Of a stretch of DNA of 64,000 nucleotides, positions 1-9,784 are shown piece after piece. This DNA comes from Diaphorobacter aerolatus (GTDB lineage: Bacteria > Pseudomonadota > Gammaproteobacteria > Burkholderiales > Burkholderiaceae_C), in NCBI RefSeq assembly GCF_014489535.1, contig NZ_CP060783.1, forward strand, positions 2,480,001-2,544,000. Direction: 5' to 3'. The translations under genes and the position numbers were made by a program. A model generated the notes under the pieces. It was not told where the DNA came from. It saw nothing but the letters and a program-made list of their open reading frames with translations, and searched no databases. Each line of letters begins with the position of its first letter. Position 1 is the first letter of the stretch.

Positions 1-99
1 CTTGCCACCCATCAGTGCGATACCGATCGATGCGCCAATAGCGCCAAGACCCACGATCAGACCACAAGCCAGAGCGACGAGACCGAGAATGTTTTCCAT
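1..99 (-). CDS. atpE: ATP synthase F0 subunit c, N-terminal part
   Basis: Only the first 33 codons are inside the window and the gene runs off the left edge. The translation begins [17 protein letters not shown] and continues into a Gly/Ala-rich helix ([15 protein letters not shown]), typical of the first transmembrane helix of the proteolipid ring subunit. An AGGAG ribosome site lies just upstream of the ATG. It follows atpB on the same strand, the usual order in the atp operon. In the complete enzyme about ten copies form the membrane rotor. The Asp/Glu that carries protons lies in the missing second helix, so it cannot be checked. Confidence 0.93.
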
Positions 100-159
100 G
101 ATGACTCCTAGGGGGAAAGAAAGAAAAGTTAAGAAAGAAAGGAAAAGGAAACGAAAGGA

Positions 160-1038
<879 letters not shown>

Positions 1039-1061
1039 TCAATTAATCAAACAATCAGTTC

Positions 1062-1518
1062 TTACCTGCCGGATCGCAACAACAGTGCAACCCAGTAAGC
1101 CTTCATAGTGACAACCATGCCGATCAGCAAGGCCAGCCAGTTCACGCCCGGAACGATCCGGGGCGCGGCCACCAGCATGGCCACCGTCAGCAAAATCTTG
1201 ACCAGTTCCCAGCCAAAGAGCCCAACCATGGCACCCCGGCTGAACCGCGCCCGCGAGCCAAACCTCGCGCAAACACCAGCGACGGTATCACCACGGCCAG
1301 CGCGCCATATGCCACCGAGTACGCAATATGCGACTTCGAGGACACCAGCCAGGCCAGCAGCACGGCAACCGCCCCACCAGCACCTGCGCCACGACGATCC
1401 ACCAGATGGAAAACGTCTTGTGCCGCTTGCGCCATTCCCGCGCTTCGTGCGCAGTCAGGGGCTTGAAATCGGAATCTTCAATCTCAGCTTCAGTCCCGGG
1501 CGTCATGTCATTCTTCAT
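1062..1518 (-). CDS. atpI: ATP synthase subunit I (frame broken twice by short G runs)
   Basis: Three overlapping frames join into one protein of about 152 residues. The N-terminal part reads FKPLTAHEAREWRKRHKTFS, the middle LLAWLVSSKSHIAYSVAYGA, and the C-terminal part is VGLFGWELVKILLTVAMLV followed by a last helix ending LLLRSGR. This is the membrane AtpI layout, a family linked to c-ring assembly and ion supply. Both breaks are repaired by adding one G (plus-strand C) at the runs 1372-1375 and 1234-1237. Because the same kind of loss hits essential genes elsewhere in this window, I read it as a sequence error and not a pseudogene. It is the first gene of the atp operon. Confidence 0.85.
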
Positions 1519-1563
1519 TCGGCGACGTCCATGTGACAGACTAAAACTTTAACAAAGCTCTTG

Positions 1564-1592
1564 ATTATAAATAGAAACCCGCACCGGTAGAC
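1564..1592 (-). promoter_or_regulatory. candidate atp operon promoter
   Basis: On the minus strand an exact TATAAT hexamer lies at 1564-1569, about 45 bases before the atpI start. The -35 region about 17 bases upstream is poor (no good TTGACA match), so the call rests mainly on the -10 and its position. The rest of the 277-base gap between atpI and ybeD shows no gene. Confidence 0.4.
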
Positions 1593-1795
1593 GGCTGGCA
1601 CCCCGTTTCTTGCATTCTCGAGGCGTCGCCCTGCGTGCTGTCGCCGTCAACCAACGACTGCACCAGATTGTTAAAACAGTGCTTGCCAAAGTCCCAAAAC
1701 CCTGCTTTGACGTAGGTCATGCAGGGAGCTTGAGATTTTGCACAATGCCCTTACATGATGGTGACACTCCAATCACAAAGCACGAGTAAACCACC

Positions 1796-2092
1796 ATGAC
1801 CACTGAAACCGTCACCCAAACCCCCGATCCGCGCAAGGAATCCCTGATCGAATACCCGTCCCAGTTCCCCATCAAGGTGATGGGCCTGAACGTCGATGGC
1901 TTCGTGAATGCGGTGACCACGGTCGCACGGGAGTTCGACCCCACCTACGACGCCAGCACCGTCGAGCTGCGCAACAGCAAGGGTGACAAGTACATGGGCG
2001 TGACGATCACCGTCACCGCCACCAGCCGCGAACAGCTCGACAACCTGTATCGTGCGCTCACCTCGCACCCGATGGTCAAGATTGTGCTGTAA
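1796..2092 (+). CDS. ybeD: YbeD-family DUF493 protein
   Basis: 98 residues, close to the family length of about 90. The fold expected is a small ACT/ferredoxin-like alpha-beta domain: [20 protein letters not shown], then [19 protein letters not shown], then a helix and a final strand (HPMVKIVL). It lies directly upstream of lipB and lipA, where YbeD is commonly found, with an 8-base gap to lipB. The biochemical role is not established. Gene context suggests a link to lipoate metabolism, but that is inference. Confidence 0.9.
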   Translation: MTTETVTQTPDPRKESLIEYPSQFPIKVMGLNVDGFVNAVTTVAREFDPTYDASTVELRNSKGDKYMGVTITVTATSREQLDNLYRALTSHPMVKIVL

Positions 2093-2100
2093 GGCTTCGC

Positions 2101-2792
2101 GTGACCATGCGGGTTCGTCAACTGGGGCGGGTCGACTATGTCGACACCGCCCTTTCCATGCAGCGCTTCACCGAAAACCGCAGCCCCGAATCAGAAGATG
2201 AACTCTGGCTCTGCGAACACGCGCCGGTGTTCACCCAGGGCATCGCGGGCAAGACCGATCACCTGCTCGCCCCAGGCGACATCCAGATCGTCCAGACCAA
2301 TCGCGGCGGCCAGGTGACTTACCACGGCCCGGCCAACTCGTGGCCTACCCGCTGATCGATCTGCGCCGCACCGGCTATTTCGTCAAGGAATACGTCTACC
2401 GGCTCGAGGAAGCGGTGATCCGCACGCTCATGCACTTCGGCGTCACCGGCCACCGTGTTGCCCACGCACCGGGCGTGTACGTGCGCCTCGACGATCCCGC
2501 CGGACACTCGATGCTCGCGCAACGACCGCAAAAGGGTCTTGGCAAGGACGATGCGCAGGACTTCACCGGACTGGGGAAAATCGCCGCATTGGGCATCAAG
2601 GTCTCGCGGCACTGCACCTACCACGGTGTGGCGCTGAACGTGAACATGGACCTCGAACCCTATAACCGAATCAACCCGTGCGGCTATGCCGGGCTGAGAA
2701 CGGTCGATCTTTCTACAATGGGCGTCAACATCACCAATGACGAGGCGGCGCAGGTACTCACAGATCAACTGCAGCGCCGCCTGGCACCCTGA
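2101..2792 (+). CDS. lipB: octanoyl-ACP:protein octanoyltransferase LipB (one base short)
   Basis: Moves the octanoyl group from acyl carrier protein to lipoyl domains of the 2-oxoacid dehydrogenases and glycine cleavage H protein. Two frames join into about 230 residues. The first ends ...[11 protein letters not shown], and the second begins [20 protein letters not shown]. The family signatures [22 protein letters not shown] (catalytic Lys) and NPCGYAG (catalytic Cys) are all present once the frame is joined. The break is cured by one C at the run 2328-2330 (GGCCC for GGCCCC). Start GTG at 2101; an ATG at 2107 is an alternative. lipA follows 15 bases downstream. Confidence 0.93.
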
Positions 2793-2807
2793 ACAAGACG
2801 AGCAGCC

Positions 2808-3788
2808 ATGAGCACACCCGAAGTCGTACGCGAAGCGCAATCGGCAGAAGCCTACAACCCGCTGGCCAAACAGAAGGCCGCGGCCAAGCTCTCCCGCATC
2901 CCCATCAAGGTCGAGCAGGGCGAAATCCTCAAGAAGCCCGAGTGGATCCGCGTGAAAGCCGGCAGCCCCACCACGCGCTTCTACGAAATCAAGGACATCC
3001 TGCGCGAGAACAAGCTGCACACTGTCTGCGAAGAAGCCTCGTGCCCCAACATCGGCGAATGCTTCGGCAAGGGCACGGCCACCTTCATGATCATGGGCGA
3101 CAAGTGCACGCGCCGCTGCCCCTTCTGCGACGTGGGCCATGGCCGCCCCGATCCGCTCGACGTCAACGAGCCGCTCAACCTCGCGAAGACCATCGCGCAG
3201 TTGCGTCTCAAGTACGTGGTGATCACCAGCGTCGACCGCGACGACCTGCGCGACGGCGGCTCGGGCCACTTCGTCGAGTGCATCAAGAACATCCGCGAAC
3301 TCTCGCCGCAGACACAGATCGAAATCCTCGTGCCCGATTTCCGTGGCCGCGACGACCGCGCCCTGGAAATCCTCAAGGCCGCGCCGCCCGACGTGATGAA
3401 CCACAACCTCGAAACCGCGCCGCGCCTGTACAAGGAAGCGCGTCCCGGTTCGGACTACCAGTTCAGCCTGAACCTGCTCAAGAAGTTCAAGGCGCTGCAT
3501 CCCCAGGTGCCGACCAAGAGCGGCATCATGGTGGGCCTGGGCGAGACCAACGAGGAAATCCTCCAGGTGATGCGCGACATGCGCGCGCACGACATCGACA
3601 TGCTCACCATCGGCCAGTACCTCGCGCCCAGCAACAGCCACCTGCCGGTGCGCCGCTACGTGCACCCCGACACCTTCAAGATGTTCGAGCAAGAGGCCTA
3701 CAAGATGGGCTTCTCGCACGCCGCCGTCGGCGCGATGGTGCGATCAAGCTACCACGCCGACCAGCAGGCGCACGCGGCGGGGGTCTGA
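2808..3788 (+). CDS. lipA: lipoyl synthase
   Basis: Radical-SAM enzyme that inserts two sulfurs into the octanoyl chain made by LipB. 326 residues. The auxiliary cluster cysteines CxxxxCxxxxxC are at residues 74, 79 and 85 ([12 protein letters not shown]). The radical-SAM CxxxCxxC is at 100, 104 and 107 (CTRRCPFC). The C-terminal RSSYHADQ carries the conserved RSSY serine that binds the auxiliary cluster. All three modules are intact. The gene completes ybeD-lipB-lipA and is convergent with ptsI. Confidence 0.98.
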   Translation: MSTPEVVREAQSAEAYNPLAKQKAAAKLSRIPIKVEQGEILKKPEWIRVKAGSPTTRFYEIKDILRENKLHTVCEEASCPNIGECFGKGTATFMIMGDKCTRRCPFCDVGHGRPDPLDVNEPLNLAKTIAQLRLKYVVITSVDRDDLRDGGSGHFVECIKNIRELSPQTQIEILVPDFRGRDDRALEILKAAPPDVMNHNLETAPRLYKEARPGSDYQFSLNLLKKFKALHPQVPTKSGIMVGLGETNEEILQVMRDMRAHDIDMLTIGQYLAPSNSHLPVRRYVHPDTFKMFEQEAYKMGFSHAAVGAMVRSSYHADQQAHAAGV

Positions 3789-3863
3789 GGTCTGGGAGGA
3801 CTTTTCGTCGGCCCTACCAAGCGCTCGCTCGTCGAATCAAGCGAATCCCTACGTTTTCCGCCC

Positions 3864-5627
3864 TCAGGCCGCCGCCGCGCACAACGACTGCGGATCGTCA
3901 CTGTCCAGCACTGTCTGGGCCCATTCTGTGAGTTTGGCGGCGTCGGCACGCAGGATCTCCTGCTTGACGGCGAGGATCTGGGCTGGGTGCATGGAGAAGC
4001 AGCGCAGGCCGAGGCCGAGCAGTAGCCGGGTCATGGTGACGTCTCCTGCCGTTTCGCCGCAGACGCTGACTTCCTTGCCGGCCTCGTTGGCGGCTGCAAT
4101 CACGTCGGCGATCAAGCGCAGCACGGCGGGATGCATGGGGTCGTAGAGGTGTGCGACTGCCTCGTCGGCGCGGTCGATGGCGAGTGTGTATTGCACCAGA
4201 TCGTTGGTGCCGATCGATACGTAGTCAAGGTGCTTCAGAAAACTGCGCACCATGAGCGCGGCGGCGGGCACTTCGATCATCGCGCCGATCTTGAGCGTGC
4301 CGTAGGCCACGCCGCGTGTGTCGAGTTCGGCGCGGGCCAGGTCGAGTTGGGCGAGCGTCTGGCGGATCTCGCCGACGCCCGACAGCATGGGGAACAGCAG
4401 GTGCACCGGGCCGTGCCTGGCTGCGCGCAGAATCGCCCGCAGTTGCGTGCGGAACATCGAGGCATCGGCCAGGCTCCAGCGAATCGAGCGCAGGCCGAGC
4501 GCGGGGTTGAGCACCGACTGCTCGCGGTGTCCTTTGTCGAGGGGTTTGTCGGCGCCGATGTCGATGGTGCGAATCGTCACCGGTGCGCCCTTCATGCCGT
4601 CGAGGGCCTCAAGGTACGAGGCGTATTGTTCGTCCTCGTCGGGCATCTTTCCGGCGCGTCCCATGAACAGGAATTCCGTGCGGAACAGGCCCACGCCCGC
4701 CGCACCGCCGCGCATGGCGGCCTCGCAGTCGCCGGGGCGCTCGATGTTGGCAAGCAGCCTGATGGACTGTCCGTCCAGCGTGACCGCCGGCGTATGTCTG
4801 AGGCGCGAGAGCCGCTCGCGCTCGAGCGACACCTGGCGCTGGCGAAAACCGTACTCTTCGAGAATGATCGACGACGGGTTGACGATCACCACACCTGCAT
4901 CACCGTCGATCACCACCCAGTCATCCTGGCGCACGAGCTGGCTGGCGCTGCGTGCGCCGACGACGGCGGGGATGTCCATGCTGCGCGCGACGATGGCGGT
5001 GTGCGAGGTCTTGCCGCCGACGTCGGTGACGAAGCCCGCGAATACGCTGTTCTTGAACTGCAGCATGTCCGCCGGAGACAGATCGCTGGCCACGAGCACC
5101 AACGGGTCTTCGGCAAAATCTTCGCTCATGCCCGCAAGCACCGGCTGCGCGCGGCGCGGGCTGGACGGCGGCGCCACCGGGCTGGCCACGCCGCGCATAT
5201 AGCGCAGAATGCGCTCGGCGACCTGTTCGAGGTCGGCCTTGCGTTCGCGCAGGTACTCGTCCTCCATCTCGTCGAACTGGCGTGTGATGAGTTCGAGCTG
5301 TGTCGTGAGCGCCCATTCGGCGTTGTACAGACGGTCCGAAATCCAGCGTTTCACGCCGTTTTCCAGCAACTCGTCCTGCAGCAGCATCAGGTGCACGTCC
5401 AGCAGTGCGGCGAGTTCGTGCGGGACGTCGGCAGGCATTTCTTCCTGCATGCGCTTGAGCTCGTCGACCACCGTGTCACGCGCACGGCGCGCGCGCTTGA
5501 TTTCGTCGCCGATCTGATGTGGCTCGATGAAATAGTGCACCACCTCCATGCGACTGGAGACGGCGATCACCGCGCGGCCGATGGCAATTCCAGGAGCCAC
5601 AGCCAATCCATGTATTGCAAATGTCAT
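3864..5627 (-). CDS. ptsI: phosphoenolpyruvate-protein phosphotransferase (PTS enzyme I)
   Basis: 587 residues, full length. Takes phosphate from PEP and passes it to HPr. The N-terminal HPr-binding and phosphohistidine domain contains GGKTSHTAIVAR with the active His at about residue 209. The C-terminal TIM-barrel PEP domain shows GGAAGVGLFRTEFLFMGR, SIGTNDLVQYTLAIDR and the catalytic CGETAGD near residue 516. It is the last gene of a manX-ptsH-ptsI set on the minus strand, 123 bases after ptsH. No EIIB or EIIC gene is nearby, so the phosphorelay here is probably regulatory and not for sugar uptake. Confidence 0.97.
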   Translation of the reverse strand: MTFAIHGLAVAPGIAIGRAVIAVSSRMEVVHYFIEPHQIGDEIKRARRARDTVVDELKRMQEEMPADVPHELAALLDVHLMLLQDELLENGVKRWISDRLYNAEWALTTQLELITRQFDEMEDEYLRERKADLEQVAERILRYMRGVASPVAPPSSPRRAQPVLAGMSEDFAEDPLVLVASDLSPADMLQFKNSVFAGFVTDVGGKTSHTAIVARSMDIPAVVGARSASQLVRQDDWVVIDGDAGVVIVNPSSIILEEYGFRQRQVSLERERLSRLRHTPAVTLDGQSIRLLANIERPGDCEAAMRGGAAGVGLFRTEFLFMGRAGKMPDEDEQYASYLEALDGMKGAPVTIRTIDIGADKPLDKGHREQSVLNPALGLRSIRWSLADASMFRTQLRAILRAARHGPVHLLFPMLSGVGEIRQTLAQLDLARAELDTRGVAYGTLKIGAMIEVPAAALMVRSFLKHLDYVSIGTNDLVQYTLAIDRADEAVAHLYDPMHPAVLRLIADVIAAANEAGKEVSVCGETAGDVTMTRLLLGLGLRCFSMHPAQILAVKQEILRADAAKLTEWAQTVLDSDDPQSLCAAAA

Positions 5628-5750
5628 GGTCGCCCAGCCTCCGTTTTACATACTCTGCTGCCCCGCATCTCTCGTCACTGGCGGCAGCAGTATCGTCAAT
5701 CCACTTGAATGAATGAACGAGTGACAAACCAGCGGACTACATGCCGGGCG

Positions 5751-6020
5751 TCACTCGCCTTCGCCGAACTTTCCGTCGATCAGCGCGATCAGCGCGTCCA
5801 TCGACTCCGCTTCCTGCTCGCCATCGGTCTCGATTTCGATCTCGGATCCCATGCCTGCGGCGAGCATCATGACGCCCATGATGCTCTTGGCGTTGATGCG
5901 GCGTTCACCGCGTGAAATCCAGACGTCGCAAGGGCAACTGCCAGCGAGCTTGGTGAGCTTGGCAGACGCGCGGGCATGCAGCCCCAATTTATTGCTGATG
6001 GTGATTTTTTTCTTGATCAT
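5751..6020 (-). CDS. ptsH: phosphocarrier protein HPr
   Basis: 89 residues. The phosphorylated His15 sits in GLHARAS. A second regulatory site, Ser46, sits in NAKSIMGVM, the motif phosphorylated by HPr kinase in species that have it. It relays phosphate from enzyme I to EIIA proteins. Its start overlaps the 3' end of the upstream EIIA gene by 32 bases, which suggests translational coupling. The N-terminus is Lys-rich (MIKKKITI). Confidence 0.97.
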   Translation of the reverse strand: MIKKKITISNKLGLHARASAKLTKLAGSCPCDVWISRGERRINAKSIMGVMMLAAGMGSEIEIETDGEQEAESMDALIALIDGKFGEGE

Positions 6021-6441
6021 TTCTTGAACAACTCAATCGAGCCTGATTCTGAGGCGCGGTCGGCGCAACCTGCATCACGCCTTGCGTGCCGCCCACCATG
6101 GCGCGTGACACGAGCGACTCCAGATCTTCCGTGCGATAACACACTGCGCGCAGCAACATCGGCAGATTCACGCCGCACAGCAGGCGCACCCGTTGCCCAT
6201 CGGTGAGCCGCTGTGCCACATTGCACGGCGTCGCGCCGAAGACGTCGGTGAGTAGCAACACGGGGCCGGGATGCTGATCCAGCATTACCTGCGCGGTCGC
6301 CTGAGTCGTCTCGGGGGTCTCGTTCGGCGGCACGTCGAGCGCCAGCACTTCCTCCTCACACTCGGGAAACACATGAAGCGCGCATTCGCGCAGCGCGTGT
6401 GCCAAGGGTGCGTGAGCGATGATGAGAATGTGCGTCGTCAT
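5989..6441 (-). CDS. PTS mannose-type EIIA component
   Basis: 150 residues starting MTTHILIIAHAPLAHALREC. His10 is the expected phosphorylation site of the EIIA-Man fold. Later come LLLTDVFGATPCNVAQRL and GVNLPMLLRAV, both family signatures. The reading frame is open further upstream, but the ATG at 6441 gives the family N-terminus. It lies directly before ptsH and ptsI with no EIIB, EIIC or EIID genes. In related Burkholderiales this EIIA is part of a regulatory PTS, which is the likely role here. Confidence 0.92.
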   Translation of the reverse strand: MTTHILIIAHAPLAHALRECALHVFPECEEEVLALDVPPNETPETTQATAQVMLDQHPGPVLLLTDVFGATPCNVAQRLTDGQRVRLLCGVNLPMLLRAVCYRTEDLESLVSRAMVGGTQGVMQVAPTAPQNQARLSCSRNDQEKNHHQQ

Positions 6442-6519
6442 GGTGGAAGATGTCTGGCGGACATTATGGCGTGCCGTTGGCCGATTCAGGCAGGTACGCC
6501 GAGCGCGCACCTGATCCCT

Positions 6520-7128
6520 TCATTGCAACGTGATCGACTCCAGAAAGCTGTCGGCCATGGCGTCGTTGCGCTGGTCAGAGTAGACCACAGCGTGCACCAA
6601 TTGCACGTTGCCTGCGTGCAACCGCGCGAACCACACGGCATCGACCTGGACGCTGCTGCCATCGCTCCTGCGTCCCGTGGTCTGCATGCGGATGGACTGC
6701 GGCAGATTCAAACCGCCCTTGCGCGCAAAGCTGCGCTCCTCGGGCGGCGTGCCGGGAGTCTGCGGGGGCAAACGCAACTGGGCACGCACGGCGTCGTGCC
6801 AGAGCGCGAGCACGGTGCTGATGCGCGAAGGGTCGCCAAGCTCCATCCACGACATTGCAAACAGCGCGCCCCCGGCTTCGCAGCCGACCATGGACAGTTC
6901 GACCTTGTCGCTTCCAAGTTCCACCGTTTTCGTGCCCTGGTCGGGTTTGCAGGGCAGAGACACTGTGAGATGCGCCCGTTCGAGCGGCACGTTGCGCCAG
7001 TTGAACGACGGATTGCAGGCCGTCAGCAGCAGCAGCAGCAACCCAGAAATCGCGCCGACGCCCAGCGCACGCAGACTGCGCCACTGAAACGAAGGCGGGG
7101 AAACCGCGTGAGCGCCATGTGCTTGCAT
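6520..7128 (-). CDS. predicted lipoprotein of unknown function
   Basis: 202 residues. A signal peptide with a hydrophobic stretch (GLLLLLLTAC) ends in the lipobox LTAC, so the mature protein should be lipidated at Cys and anchored in the envelope. The rest (VPLERAHLTVSLPCKPDQ..., QVDAVWFARLHAGNVQLVHAVVYS) is soluble with no motif I recognise. The frame stays open to 7785, but that part is antisense to the TlpA gene, so I start at the ATG that gives the lipoprotein signal. It lies upstream of the EIIA gene on the same strand with a 78-base gap. Confidence 0.8.
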   Translation of the reverse strand: MQAHGAHAVSPPSFQWRSLRALGVGAISGLLLLLLTACNPSFNWRNVPLERAHLTVSLPCKPDQGTKTVELGSDKVELSMVGCEAGGALFAMSWMELGDPSRISTVLALWHDAVRAQLRLPPQTPGTPPEERSFARKGGLNLPQSIRMQTTGRRSDGSSVQVDAVWFARLHAGNVQLVHAVVYSDQRNDAMADSFLESITLQ

Positions 7129-7281
7129 GCGGCGATTATGCGGTCTGCCTCGTGGAGCCGAACTTTTTGCCCTCGGCGAGGCTCTATCAGCAATCCCTGC
7201 CGCTTGCGGCACAATGGGAGTCAATGACCGACGGCGGGCTCCGGCAATCAGCGAGTACCGCGTCTTCGCAGGAACGATGCA

Positions 7282-7782
7282 ATGAAATTCAAAACGTGGC
7301 TGGCCGCCGCCGTGGTGGTGGCATTCGCAGGTGCTGGTGCCTGGGTGTTCCTGGGCACGGGTACCTCTGTCGCGCCGGCGTCGAACTTCGTGCTGCTCGA
7401 TGGCTCGACCAAAACCACCGATCAGATGAAGGGGCGCGTGACGCTCGTGAATTTCTGGGCGACGAGTTGCACCACCTGCGTGGCCGAGATGCCAGAGATC
7501 GTCGCGACCTATCAAAAATACAAGGACAAGGGTTTTGACACCGTGGCCGTTGCCATGCAGTACGACCCGCCAGCCTATGTCGTGAACTTTGCCGAATCGC
7601 GCAAGCTGCCATTCCAGGTCGCCATCGACAACACGGGAGCCAACGCCAAAGCCTGGGGCGACGTGAAGCTCACGCCCTCCACCTTCATCGTGGACAAGCA
7701 GGGGCAGATCGTGAAGTCTTACGTCGGCGCGCCGGACTTTGCCGAATTGCACAAATTGATCGAAAAGCTGCTCGCGGCTTAA
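7282..7782 (+). CDS. TlpA-family thioredoxin-like protein
   Basis: 166 residues. An N-terminal hydrophobic anchor or signal (residues 5-25) precedes a thioredoxin fold facing the periplasm. The motif FWATSCTTCVAEMP carries the redox pair Cys63 and Cys66 (CTTC), and TPSTFIVDKQGQIV contains the cis-Pro loop (TPST). Members reduce periplasmic disulfides, often during cytochrome c maturation. A cytochrome c' gene is convergent just downstream and shares its terminator, which fits but does not prove such a role. No DsbD-like electron donor is visible here. Confidence 0.92.
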   Translation: MKFKTWLAAAVVVAFAGAGAWVFLGTGTSVAPASNFVLLDGSTKTTDQMKGRVTLVNFWATSCTTCVAEMPEIVATYQKYKDKGFDTVAVAMQYDPPAYVVNFAESRKLPFQVAIDNTGANAKAWGDVKLTPSTFIVDKQGQIVKSYVGAPDFAELHKLIEKLLAA

Positions 7783-7803
7783 CACCCGTCACACAACATG
7801 AAA

Positions 7804-7836
7804 AAGAGGCCGATTTCGCCATGGAATCGGCCTCTT
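7804..7836. terminator. bidirectional terminator between tlpA-like and cytochrome c' genes
   Basis: Perfect 12-base arms AAGAGGCCGATT (7804-7815) and AATCGGCCTCTT (7825-7836) with a 9-base loop. An A run before and a T-rich tract after let it serve both convergent genes. Confidence 0.9.
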
Positions 7837-7858
7837 GCTCTTTGCGGATGACCGCGTC

Positions 7859-8320
7859 CTACTTGTTGCGATAAGCGTCGTGGCAGGACTTGCAGGTGTT
7901 GGCGGTAGCGCCAAAAGCGGACTTCATGCCTTCGAGTGTTCCGGTCTTGGTGGCGGCGGCCAGCTTGGCCGATTCCGCTACCAGCTTGTCGGCGTGCTCC
8001 TTGAATTTTTCGGGCTCAAGCCAGATGTCTTCCTTGGCCTTGTTGGGCGCGCCCTTTTCCGAGCCCGGACCGAAGCCTGCCCATGGCAGCTTGGCCATTG
8101 CCGCGACCACGTCGGCGTTCTCCTGAGCGGCCTTGGCATCGAACGGCACCTTGCCCTGCGCCATCGCGCCCAGACGACCGAAATGCTGGCCCATCACAAA
8201 CAACGCGCTCTGGCGGTATTTGATGGCATCTTCCGCCTTGGCGAACTGGGCCGAAGCCGGGACCGCGAACAGCGTGCAGGCCGAGGCGGCAAGAATCGAG
8301 ACGCGTGCTTTGTATTTCAT
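7859..8320 (-). CDS. cytochrome c'
   Basis: 153 residues. The signal peptide (MKYKARVSILAASACTLFAV...ASA) is followed by a four-helix-bundle class II cytochrome. The haem-binding CKSCH lies near the C-terminus at residues 143-147, as the family requires. Other family marks are IKYRQSALFVMGQHFGRL near the N-terminus and FGATANTCKSCHDAYR at the end. The start was placed at the ATG that begins the signal peptide; the frame stays open further upstream. Cytochromes c' bind NO or act in electron transfer. A b-type cytochrome gene is divergently placed about 200 bases away. Confidence 0.95.
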   Translation of the reverse strand: MKYKARVSILAASACTLFAVPASAQFAKAEDAIKYRQSALFVMGQHFGRLGAMAQGKVPFDAKAAQENADVVAAMAKLPWAGFGPGSEKGAPNKAKEDIWLEPEKFKEHADKLVAESAKLAAATKTGTLEGMKSAFGATANTCKSCHDAYRNK

Positions 8321-8515
8321 GGGCGACCTTTCATTTTGGAGTTGATGAGAGCGCAAACACAATAGTCGGCAACGCCTGAAAACCACGATCCCGCTCATGC
8401 GCCATCGCATGGCACATGAGCCCATTGCCTACTATCATCGGCCATTGTGTACGCTTCCTATCGCAAGCGCACGCGAATCGCACGGTTTTTCGACTTCAAA
8501 CAGGGAACCCACGGC

Positions 8516-9172
8516 ATGCCAAACCAATCCGTCCGCATATGGGATCTACCGACGCGACTGTTTCACTGGGCGCTCGCGCTCTGCGTCGTCGCCTTGGTCG
8601 TCAGCGCCAAGATGAATGCCATGGACTGGCATTTTCGGTTCGGCTACAGCGTTCTGGCCCTGCTCGCATTCCGGCTGGTCTGGGGCATCTTTGGCGGATA
8701 TTGGTCGCGCTTCACCAGCTTTTTGCACACGCCGGGTCAATTTGCGCGCCACATAAGCGGCAAGGAAGATCACTCGACAGGACATTCACCGCTGGGCGCG
8801 CTGTCGGTATTTGCGCTGCTGCTGGTGTTGATCCTGCAGGTGGCCAGCGGCCTGATGAGCGACGACGAGATCTCGGTGTCCGGGCCGCTCACGCGTTTCG
8901 TGTCGGGCGAATGGGTCAGCACGGCCACCTGGTGGCACGCCAAGATCGGCCAGTATCTGATTTACGTGCTGGTGGGCCTGCATGTGCTGGCCATTGTTCT
9001 CTACGCCGTACGCGGCAAGAAGCTGGTCGGCCCGATGATCACCGGGGATAAACAGTTGCCCGCCACCGTGCGCCCCTCGCGCGACAATGCGGGCACTCGC
9101 TTCGCGGGGCTGCTCGTGCTGGCCGCTTGCACCGGCCTCGCCTGGTGGGTCTCCACATTAGGGTCATTCTGA
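8516..9172 (+). CDS. cytochrome b561-type membrane protein
   Basis: 218 residues from the ATG at 8516. Four hydrophobic segments are seen. Histidines suited to haem ligation occur in LPTRLFHWALAL, WWHAKIGQYLIYVLVGLHVLAIV and nearby, typical of the prokaryotic b561/Ni-Fe hydrogenase b-subunit family. FRLVWGIFGGYWSRF is also a family motif. It probably passes electrons between quinol and a periplasmic c-type cytochrome. The divergent cytochrome c' gene is a plausible partner, by position only. Confidence 0.92.
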   Translation: MPNQSVRIWDLPTRLFHWALALCVVALVVSAKMNAMDWHFRFGYSVLALLAFRLVWGIFGGYWSRFTSFLHTPGQFARHISGKEDHSTGHSPLGALSVFALLLVLILQVASGLMSDDEISVSGPLTRFVSGEWVSTATWWHAKIGQYLIYVLVGLHVLAIVLYAVRGKKLVGPMITGDKQLPATVRPSRDNAGTRFAGLLVLAACTGLAWWVSTLGSF

Positions 9173-9262
9173 CGTTGGCCAGCAAACTCCAGCGACTACA
9201 CTGGGCCATCGTTGTTTTGCGCGCGGACGGCCGACAGCCCGCAGCCGCGCCCCGGATTGCCT

Positions 9263-9760
9263 GTGGAAGACCACTCACCCTCCATCTCTCTCGCCACTCC
9301 CACGCTGCCCCATGAGATGGAAGTGGTGCGCGACATCTTCCGTGAATACGCCGACACGCTGGAGGTCGATCTGTCGTTCCAGGACTTCGAGGAAGAACTG
9401 GCGACGCTTCCCGGCGAATACGACGCGCCCCGTGGTCAGATCCTGCTGGCCTACGTCGATGGCAGCCTCGCGGGTTGCTGCGCGCTCAGGCCTCTCGATA
9501 CCGCCGACTACTCCAACGCCGCAGAAATGAAGCGCCTCTATGTGCGCAAGGCGTTTCGCGGATTCGGGCTGGGGCGGACCCTCGCCGAGGGCATTCTGGA
9601 TGCCGCGCGGCTGTCGGACTACGCCTGCGTGCTGCTCGATACGCTCGACGGCATGGAGTCCGCGCGTGCGCTCTACGCCGATCTGGGCTTCGAGGAAATT
9701 CCGCCCTATTATCACAACCCGGTGTCGGGCTCGCATTACCTCAAGGTCGATCTGCGCTGA
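9263..9760 (+). CDS. GNAT-family N-acetyltransferase
   Basis: About 165 residues from the GTG at 9263; the frame also opens at a TTG at 9212. The acetyl-CoA binding motif A is clear in LYVRKAFRGFGLGRTLAEGIL (R-x-F-G-L-G-R). It is followed by VLLDTLDGMESARALYADLGFEE, the usual end of a GNAT domain. The substrate is not evident. It sits alone between cytochrome b561 and a convergent SDR gene. Confidence 0.88.
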   Translation: MEDHSPSISLATPTLPHEMEVVRDIFREYADTLEVDLSFQDFEEELATLPGEYDAPRGQILLAYVDGSLAGCCALRPLDTADYSNAAEMKRLYVRKAFRGFGLGRTLAEGILDAARLSDYACVLLDTLDGMESARALYADLGFEEIPPYYHNPVSGSHYLKVDLR

Positions 9761-9784
9761 CGGACTCCGCTGCGCGCCGCGTCC

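Noticed and set aside
7129..7785. Upstream extension of the lipoprotein frame to 421 residues
   Set aside because: The extra part is antisense to the TlpA gene and lacks a signal peptide; the shorter start gives a standard lipobox.
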